Assembly: GCA_035543875.1 (NCBI GenBank)
Contig: DATKIY010000104.1
Coordinates: 1 to 11,397 of the forward strand
Length of the DNA stretch: 11,397 nt
Origin: DATKIY01 sp035543875
Lineage (GTDB): Bacteria; Actinomycetota; Actinomycetes; JAHEKZ01
Direction: 5' to 3'
In this document: one piece after another, positions 6,817 through 11,397 of the stretch
Position numbering within the stretch: the stretch's first letter is position 1
Layout of the letters: the number at the start of each line of letters is the position of its first letter
Notes under the pieces: model-generated
What the model saw: only the letters and a program-made list of their open reading frames with translations
What the model was told of the DNA's origin: nothing
Databases searched by the model: none
Translations under genes and position numbers: made by a program

Positions 6817-7407
6817 CTACTCGGTGGGGTCCAAAGACAACTGACCGTTGCTGTGTTCGCTCACTTGTGTCGCCAAATCTGCTCTGCTGACGAAACCGAG
6901 CGCGTTGGAGATTTCGGTTACTGGTTCTGCGTGGCTCGCACCTTGGAGGTCGAAGGTGTAGACAACGCAACCTCCCGAGAACGTGTACATGCGTTCGCCA
7001 CCGAATCCTGACGTCACCCGGCTGACTCGCTCATAGCGTTCGGTGTCTGGTTGGTCGCTGACCACCCGTGACGCACCGTCTACTGAGCAGCTCGGCCGCA
7101 GCGACACCACGAGAGCTGCCACGCCTTCTCGGTCGGAGTCGAACGCGAACTCGGCCCAGCCATTGCGCGCGTCCAACTCGTTGAACGTCCATCCGACCGG
7201 CACCGAGCGGACGCACGGGAGAAGCTGAGCCGTCGGCACTGCCTGGGCCATCAGTACCAGGGCGCTGTTCGGGACCCGAGGTGTCTCGGTGCACTCAGGG
7301 ATGCCCTCGATGTTCTGCTGCAGCGAGCAAGCAGATAGCGAAGTGGCCGTGGCGACCAAGACCACGATCACCGCCACGAACAGACGAATGGAACGTCGCC
7401 CGATCAC
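6817..7407 (-). CDS. Lipoprotein with four mature-domain cysteines
   Basis: A 196-residue predicted lipoprotein. It starts at a GTG at 7407 that overlaps the upstream kinase stop as GTGA, with GGGAG six bases upstream (7414-7418). The signal peptide has basic residues (GRRSIR), a hydrophobic core and a lipobox LSAC with the lipidated Cys27. The mature domain has four further cysteines, C39, C65, C107 and C147, probably two disulfides. Recognisable segments are LPCVRSVPVGWTFNELD (63-79), DTERYERVSRV (121-131) and SGGCVVYTFDL (144-154). Similar sequences occur, from memory, in actinobacteria as unnamed lipoproteins beside kinase/flippase-like genes. It would sit on the outer face of the membrane and could sense or hand over a ligand to the flippase-like protein encoded next. 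A longer reading to 7500 would place 31 polar residues before the signal peptide and is rejected. Confidence 0.85.
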   Translation of the reverse strand: MIGRRSIRLFVAVIVVLVATATSLSACSLQQNIEGIPECTETPRVPNSALVLMAQAVPTAQLLPCVRSVPVGWTFNELDARNGWAEFAFDSDREGVAALVVSLRPSCSVDGASRVVSDQPDTERYERVSRVTSGFGGERMYTFSGGCVVYTFDLQGASHAEPVTEISNALGFVSRADLATQVSEHSNGQLSLDPTE

Positions 7408-9086
7408 AGCGGGCTCCCGAGAAGCGGAATCGCGATGGTAAGACCGAGAGCGAAGACCAGTGCGGCACATACGAGCAGACCGACCCGGCGCCAACTCCAC
7501 CGCTGAATTCGGATCGGTTTTGGCTTGGTCGGCGGGAGATTGCGGAACTCCTCATGCAACCGTCGACCCTGCTGCCGCATCATCCGCCGAAGCTGCGTCG
7601 GCATCGTGATGCCACGAGTGGCGGCAAACGCTTCGGCGATCTCGTCCTCGGTGAAGACGTTAAGTGCACGGGCGTAAACACGCTGGACGTCGGTGCGCAG
7701 AGCAAGGACGAGCATCATGTTCGCCAGGTCGACCGCCTGACGCCACGGGCTTGGGCGAACCTCTGCGAACGCGGAGTCGATCAGGAGCATCCGGTCACGG
7801 CGCACTAACAGGTTGGCCGGCTTGATGTCGCGGTGTGCGAGGCCGGCGTCCCAAAGCTGACGGACGACGTGTAGCCCCTGGTCGATGATGGCGTCGTCGA
7901 CCTCTGAGTCACCGATCTCGCGCGCGCCGTCGAAGAACTGCGTTACGAGCAGGTACTCGCGCTCGGGTGTGATCTCGACGATCCCGTAGGGCTCCGGTAC
8001 GGGTAGGTGCGCGCTGTGAAGCAGGCGGAGCAGGTAGTCCTCGTACTGCACGAGCCGTCGCACGGTGTTGAACGCTGACTCGTCTTCCAGCCGTCCGTAA
8101 AGCATCGTTCGGCCAAGCTTGTACCACCGGTCCGAGCGCAGGTGAGTCGCGGCGTACAGCTTGCAGAACACGAAGGACTCGGGGTCGCCCTCGAGCGTGA
8201 CGCGCAGCGGAGTCGAACCACCGGACCCCTCGAGCCCGAACGGCTGAACGTCGATGGCGATTAGCCCGAGCTGGTCCTTAAGCGCCTGCCGGATTGCGAC
8301 ACCGCGCTCACCGGTGACATCCAGATGTGCCTTACGGCCGCGGTGGTACGTCACCGGGAAGACGTCGTTCGGCGCGAACAGGCGGAACATGGCGAGCGGG
8401 ACCGCGATCCCAATGATCAGACCGAAGAGCACGTCTGTGGGACCGTCCTGGGCGAGGTACATCCGGGAGAACGCCACGAGCGCGAAGAGAACAGCTGCGA
8501 TTCCCTTGCCGACCTGCCTTGGGTGTCCCGCTGGCACGAGTGCGTACAGAATGTTCACGATCGTCGCCGCGAACACGGCCATGGGCACTGACGGCATCGC
8601 GAAGCCATGCCATGAACCAATGATCTCAATGTCAAGCGGACGTGGCCGTTGGATCACAAGGGCGCCGGCGACGGCGAGGTTGGAGATGATGAGCATGGCG
8701 ACGACCCACACGAGCAGGTGACGCCAGCGGCGCCAGATGATGAGGATCGCCAAGCTGATCCACCACGCGAGCAAGAGCGCCGTTGAGCTGGCCAGCCAGC
8801 CGACAGTACGCATCACGTGCGTGCCTAGCGATGTACGTAAGTCAGCCAACCACTCAAGTAGCTGGTGGTCGATCAGGTCAATCGTGACGCCTGTCCGACT
8901 CGTAGTCGCCACGATGCCGCCGAACAAAACGACAACCACGGCAAGTGTGAGCCAGTACTTGCCCGACTTGTTCAGTTTGCGCGGCAATGGCGGGGGTTCG
9001 CCTGATGGCCGACGATGCGGAAGTGTGCGCGCCAAACTGGGCGGTGCGGACGCATCCGCTGCCCGGACCCCCGGAATCGAGTTCAT
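7404..9086 (-). CDS. Fusion of degenerate PAP2 domain and protein-kinase-like domain
   Basis: A 560-residue membrane protein. Residues 1-43 are Pro/Arg-rich and cytoplasmic-looking. Residues 44-238 resemble a PAP2 phosphatase core, but catalysis is lost: the motif 1 Lys is Ala142 (RPRP is kept), PSGH is replaced by PSVP (165-168), and the motif 3 His is Asp214 in SRMYLAQDGPTD. Residues about 300-515 form a kinase-like fold: likely ATP-binding Lys309 (FVFCKLY), catalytic loop HRDIKPANLL (418-427), metal-binding Asp437 (DSA in place of DFG) and structural Asp453. A final hydrophobic helix lies at 535-557. The kinase could phosphorylate a protein, sugar or lipid; the HRDxKxxN loop suggests it is active. 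Similar combinations with a flippase-like region occur in actinobacterial proteins (from memory). It is the first gene of the operon, with a promoter 31 bases upstream, and it overlaps the lipoprotein gene by 4 bases. Confidence 0.88.
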   Translation of the reverse strand: MNSIPGVRAADASAPPSLARTLPHRRPSGEPPPLPRKLNKSGKYWLTLAVVVVLFGGIVATTSRTGVTIDLIDHQLLEWLADLRTSLGTHVMRTVGWLASSTALLLAWWISLAILIIWRRWRHLLVWVVAMLIISNLAVAGALVIQRPRPLDIEIIGSWHGFAMPSVPMAVFAATIVNILYALVPAGHPRQVGKGIAAVLFALVAFSRMYLAQDGPTDVLFGLIIGIAVPLAMFRLFAPNDVFPVTYHRGRKAHLDVTGERGVAIRQALKDQLGLIAIDVQPFGLEGSGGSTPLRVTLEGDPESFVFCKLYAATHLRSDRWYKLGRTMLYGRLEDESAFNTVRRLVQYEDYLLRLLHSAHLPVPEPYGIVEITPEREYLLVTQFFDGAREIGDSEVDDAIIDQGLHVVRQLWDAGLAHRDIKPANLLVRRDRMLLIDSAFAEVRPSPWRQAVDLANMMLVLALRTDVQRVYARALNVFTEDEIAEAFAATRGITMPTQLRRMMRQQGRRLHEEFRNLPPTKPKPIRIQRWSWRRVGLLVCAALVFALGLTIAIPLLGSPL

Positions 9087-9123
9087 GAGCCACCGACCTG
9101 GACTTGGTGGTCAGTACCTTGGC

Positions 9124-9152
9124 ATCCTAGGGATCTGAAGGACGACGGCCAA
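9124..9152 (-). promoter_or_regulatory. Candidate promoter of the seven-gene operon
   Basis: On the minus strand TTGGCC (9152-9147) and TAGGAT (9129-9124) are separated by exactly 17 bases. Transcription would begin near 9117, about 31 bases before the ATG at 9086. It is the only good -35/-10 pair I see in the 82-base gap between the divergent genes. The overlap of the -10 with a CCTAGG palindrome (9126-9131) could be chance or an operator. Confidence 0.5.
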
Positions 9153-9168
9153 GACTTCTACGGTGGCA

Positions 9169-10119
9169 ATGACAATCCCTCAAGGAATTGCTGGTTTCGC
9201 TGGCACGACACGCTTGCCGCGTCTCGTTGTGGCCGGGTTGGGCTTGGCGCTGCTGTCGGCGGGATGTGCGACCGAGCCCTCCTCCGCGCCGTCGCCGTCT
9301 CCGTCGGCGTCCGAGGGCGTGGTCAGGATTGCCTCCTACGACTTCAGCGAGAACCTCATCCTCGCCGAGATCTACACTCAGGCACTACGCCAGGCGGGCA
9401 TACCCGTCGAGCTGGTCCCTAACCTCGGCACGCGAGAGGTGATACAGCCAGCGCTTGAGCAAGGCCAGATCGACTTCGTCGTCGATTACCTCGGGAGTGC
9501 GCTTGAGGCTGTTGATGCAAGCAACCCCGCAGCACACAGCTCTTTGGGACACGCGCGGGCGGAACTCCAGAGAGTTATGGCCGATAGGGGTGTCACGGTG
9601 CTTGCTGCGGCCGATGCGCAGGACCAGAACGGTTTCGCGGTGACTCGACGAACGGCGCAAACACTGTCGTCACCGACGATCAGCGCGCTATCGCCCACTG
9701 CCTCTTCGATGGTTCTCGGAGCGCCGCCCGAGTGCGCGGACCGTCCCTACTGCCTCCAGGGCTTGGAATCGTTGTACGGACTGAACTTCGCGCGCCTCGA
9801 CGTGATTGACACCAGAGCCGCCACCGCAACCGCGCTGCAAACGGGCGAGATCGACGTTGGCCTTCTCGAGACCACCGACGCTCGCCTGGCAGACGGTCGG
9901 TTCGTGCTGCTCAAGGATGACATGGGGCTGCAACCGCGCGAGAACGTCATCCCGTTAGTGAGGCAGCCTATCGTCGACGAGTACGGGACAAAGCTGACAG
10001 ACGCGGTTGCCGCGGTGACGTCGCGCCTCACGACCGCCGTTCTCGTCGAATTGAACCGTCGTGTCGAAGTCGACGGCAGGACTCCGGCCGAAGTCGCCAG
10101 TGAATGGCTGAGCAACTAG
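9169..10119 (+). CDS. Osmoprotectant-type ABC substrate-binding lipoprotein
   Basis: A 316-residue predicted lipoprotein of the glycine betaine/carnitine/choline binding family (OpuAC/ProX type). The signal peptide spans about residues 1-32, ends in LLSAGC and gives Cys33 as the lipid anchor. A Ser/Pro-rich linker (37-48) follows. Family landmarks are NLGTREVIQPALEQGQID (85-102), GAPPECADRPYCLQGLE (184-200), ALQTGEIDVGLLETTD (222-237) and the tail LNRRVEVDG...AEVASEWL (295-314). The usual EYTGT segment is VDYLGS (105-110) here, so ligand preference may differ. The start is uncertain: GTG at 9163 and ATG at 9169 are both possible, and neither has a good ribosome binding site. It diverges from the operon. 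No ATPase or permease gene lies in the window, so it is either an orphan binding protein or has partners elsewhere. Confidence 0.92.
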   Translation: MTIPQGIAGFAGTTRLPRLVVAGLGLALLSAGCATEPSSAPSPSPSASEGVVRIASYDFSENLILAEIYTQALRQAGIPVELVPNLGTREVIQPALEQGQIDFVVDYLGSALEAVDASNPAAHSSLGHARAELQRVMADRGVTVLAAADAQDQNGFAVTRRTAQTLSSPTISALSPTASSMVLGAPPECADRPYCLQGLESLYGLNFARLDVIDTRAATATALQTGEIDVGLLETTDARLADGRFVLLKDDMGLQPRENVIPLVRQPIVDEYGTKLTDAVAAVTSRLTTAVLVELNRRVEVDGRTPAEVASEWLSN

Positions 10120-10129
10120 CAGTCGCTAC

Positions 10130-10144
10130 GGTTGCGGCGCAACC
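10130..10144 (+). terminator. Possible weak terminator hairpin after the binding protein
   Basis: GGTTGC-GGC-GCAACC is a perfect 6-bp stem with a 3-base loop, 10 bases after the stop of the binding-protein gene. No T-run follows, so it may be only a transcript-stabilising hairpin. Confidence 0.3.
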
Positions 10145-10314
10145 CCGTGATTCAGATCCGATGACTGGTTCGCCTGCGACGCATCACGTCTAGTCATTGA
10201 AGCAACGCGTATCGTGACAGCGCTGGACCATTGAGTCCGCCATGCGCGGATCCAGTAGCGGTGCACCCGCACGGTGGACCACGGTGGAGGCTGCCAATCT
10301 CATTGGGGGGATTT

Positions 10315-11397
10315 ATGCCATCGTCACGTGTCCTCGCTACGGCGTTGCTTGCCATTGTGTGCACCGCAGGAGCCCAGGCAACTGCAACTCCGGCGATGGC
10401 TACCAGCCCGCAGTCGAGAGTCACGGGTGTGGTTCGCACCGCAGATGGGACACCCATAGCAGGTATTCGGGTGCATCTCGGGCGTAAGCGCTGGGTGACC
10501 ACTGACGCATCTGGCACCTACGGTCAGTGGGTCGCCACTGGCCGCACGGTGAGGGTGACTGTCGCCCGCGCTCGCCGTATGCCGGCCAATGAACTTCCTC
10601 AAGCCTTCGAGGTGAGTTGGCAAGGGCTTACCGTCACCCAGGACACAACCGTCGACCTCACGCTCCCGCCGACCGTTCAGCAGACATTCACTGTTCTCAA
10701 TGGTGACGGCGCGGCCGTCAGCTACGGCCGGGTCAGAGACTGTTACGACTGCGCATACAACCGCGCACCTCGAGGTGGGCTTGCCACCGGATTGGGAACA
10801 GCAAAAGTCCATCAGCGAATCAACACGGTCAGCTCTGGCGAGAGCACCTGGGTGTTCAACGACCCACGATACGAAGGTCTGTGGGCCGAGGGAGCTTTGG
10901 CACTTCCTGAGGGGTGGGGCAATACCGACCTCCGTCGCGAGTTGCGGCCGATGGCGATTGGCGTCGACCATCCCATTCGAGTGCGTCTCCCTCAGACGGG
11001 GGTCGTTAGCGGCGCGATTCGATCCGTATCTGGAGAGGCGCAGCAGGCCGACCTGTACACAAGGTCTCTGGCAGGGCAAGCGGCAACGACCACGGACTCA
11101 AGCGGTTCCTTCAATATGGTTGTCCCCCTTGGCGACAACGATCTGACGATCCGGGGACAGGCTCCGAACGATGGACATTGGGCATCGTGGTACTTGGATT
11201 CAACGATCAATGTCAATGAGCACACGCGGCTCCCGGTGCGGCTCTCTGGGTGGCAGACAACACAGTTTGAGGTGAACGACTCCGACGGTGTCCCCATCCT
11301 CGAGGCGGGTATTCAGGGCGGATCGAACGCGGTCGGCTGGATCGGCACCACATCCGTGATGGTGAGCAGCAGTTTTGAAACGTACACAGACGATCAG
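10315..11397 (+). CDS. Secreted beta-sandwich protein, 3' end outside the window
   Basis: The first 361 codons of an open frame that runs off the right edge. The ATG at 10315 follows GGGGGG at 10305-10310. A signal peptide (MPSSR, hydrophobic core at 6-19, cleavage near AMA at about 29) is followed by a carboxypeptidase-regulatory-like module: RVTGVVRTADGTPIAGIRV (35-53), then TTDASGTYG (62-70), a pattern of extracellular beta-sandwich domains. A second, more divergent copy lies at 228-281 (GVVSGAIRSVSG, then TTDSSGSFNMVV). A DCYDC pair (142-146) may form a disulfide or bind metal. Regular beta-rich composition continues to the edge. Likely a cell-surface or secreted adhesion/scaffold-type protein; no enzymatic domain is visible in this part. 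The opposite strand has a 251-codon open frame in the same place, which I regard as a shadow. Confidence 0.8.
   Translation, partial: MPSSRVLATALLAIVCTAGAQATATPAMATSPQSRVTGVVRTADGTPIAGIRVHLGRKRWVTTDASGTYGQWVATGRTVRVTVARARRMPANELPQAFEVSWQGLTVTQDTTVDLTLPPTVQQTFTVLNGDGAAVSYGRVRDCYDCAYNRAPRGGLATGLGTAKVHQRINTVSSGESTWVFNDPRYEGLWAEGALALPEGWGNTDLRRELRPMAIGVDHPIRVRLPQTGVVSGAIRSVSGEAQQADLYTRSLAGQAATTTDSSGSFNMVVPLGDNDLTIRGQAPNDGHWASWYLDSTINVNEHTRLPVRLSGWQTTQFEVNDSDGVPILEAGIQGGSNAVGWIGTTSVMVSSSFETYTDDQ

Noticed and set aside
7408..7500. 31-codon upstream extension of the lipoprotein
   Set aside because: The signal peptide starts directly after the GTG at 7407, which has its own GGGAG and a GTGA overlap with the previous stop.
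8254..8721. Plus-strand open frame of 155 codons
   Set aside because: Antisense to the kinase/PAP2 fusion, whose catalytic motifs are unmistakable. A shadow of high-GC coding sequence.
9087..9168. A plus-strand promoter for the binding-protein gene
   Set aside because: The best pairs (TTGGTG at 9104 or TTGGCA at 9119) lack a reasonable -10 at 16-18 bases, so I do not call one.
10161..10198. ATGACT...AGTCAT inverted repeat in the gap before the last gene
   Set aside because: Only a 6-bp arm with a loop of about 25 bases and no further symmetry. Chance is likely.
10324..11079. Minus-strand open frame of 251 codons
   Set aside because: It lies antisense to the signal-peptide-bearing plus-strand gene at 10315, is rich in Arg, Cys and His without domain pattern, and has no ribosome binding site. 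Treated as a shadow.

Overview
The window is moderately high-GC DNA with GTG as well as ATG starts, lipobox lipoproteins, long secreted proteins and short 4-nt gene overlaps. Together with the families present, this points to an actinobacterium. I cannot name the genus. No rRNA, tRNA, CRISPR array or intact transposon is visible.

Layout. Positions 1-471 are a non-coding (or nearly non-coding) left flank. It holds a GTCA motif repeated at 10-bp spacing and two consecutive hairpins. Two small secreted proteins follow on the plus strand (472-855 and 1022-1525). The second ends in a 4-nt tail-to-tail overlap with a long minus-strand block.

The block from 9086 down to 1522 holds seven minus-strand genes. 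Neighbours overlap by 4-17 nt or are separated by no more than 13 nt, so it reads as one 7.6-kb operon. A candidate promoter (TTGGCC-N17-TAGGAT) lies just upstream of its first gene. In transcription order the genes are: (1) a membrane protein with a degenerate PAP2 phosphatase region and a protein-kinase-like domain; (2) a four-cysteine lipoprotein; (3) a flippase-like LPG-synthase-TM family membrane protein; (4) a PAP2 phosphatase with all catalytic motifs intact; (5) an FAD/NAD(P)H flavoprotein of the CzcO/monooxygenase type; (6) a multicopper oxidase carrying three tandem CPMH...CPxCGMKL metal-binding modules and a His-rich linker; (7) a small four-helix membrane protein.

Divergent from the operon is a lipoprotein substrate-binding protein of the glycine betaine/osmoprotectant (OpuAC/ProX) type, with no permease or ATPase beside it in the window. 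Last comes the 5' part of a secreted protein with a carboxypeptidase-regulatory-like beta-sandwich domain. It starts at 10315 and is still open at the right edge.

Working picture (inference): genes 1-4 look like an envelope-lipid module, namely a kinase joined to a dead phosphatase, an extracytoplasmic lipoprotein, a possible lipid transporter and a live lipid phosphatase. It is translationally coupled to a redox/metal module (flavoprotein plus metal-binding multicopper oxidase). That combination is the most interesting thing in the window.
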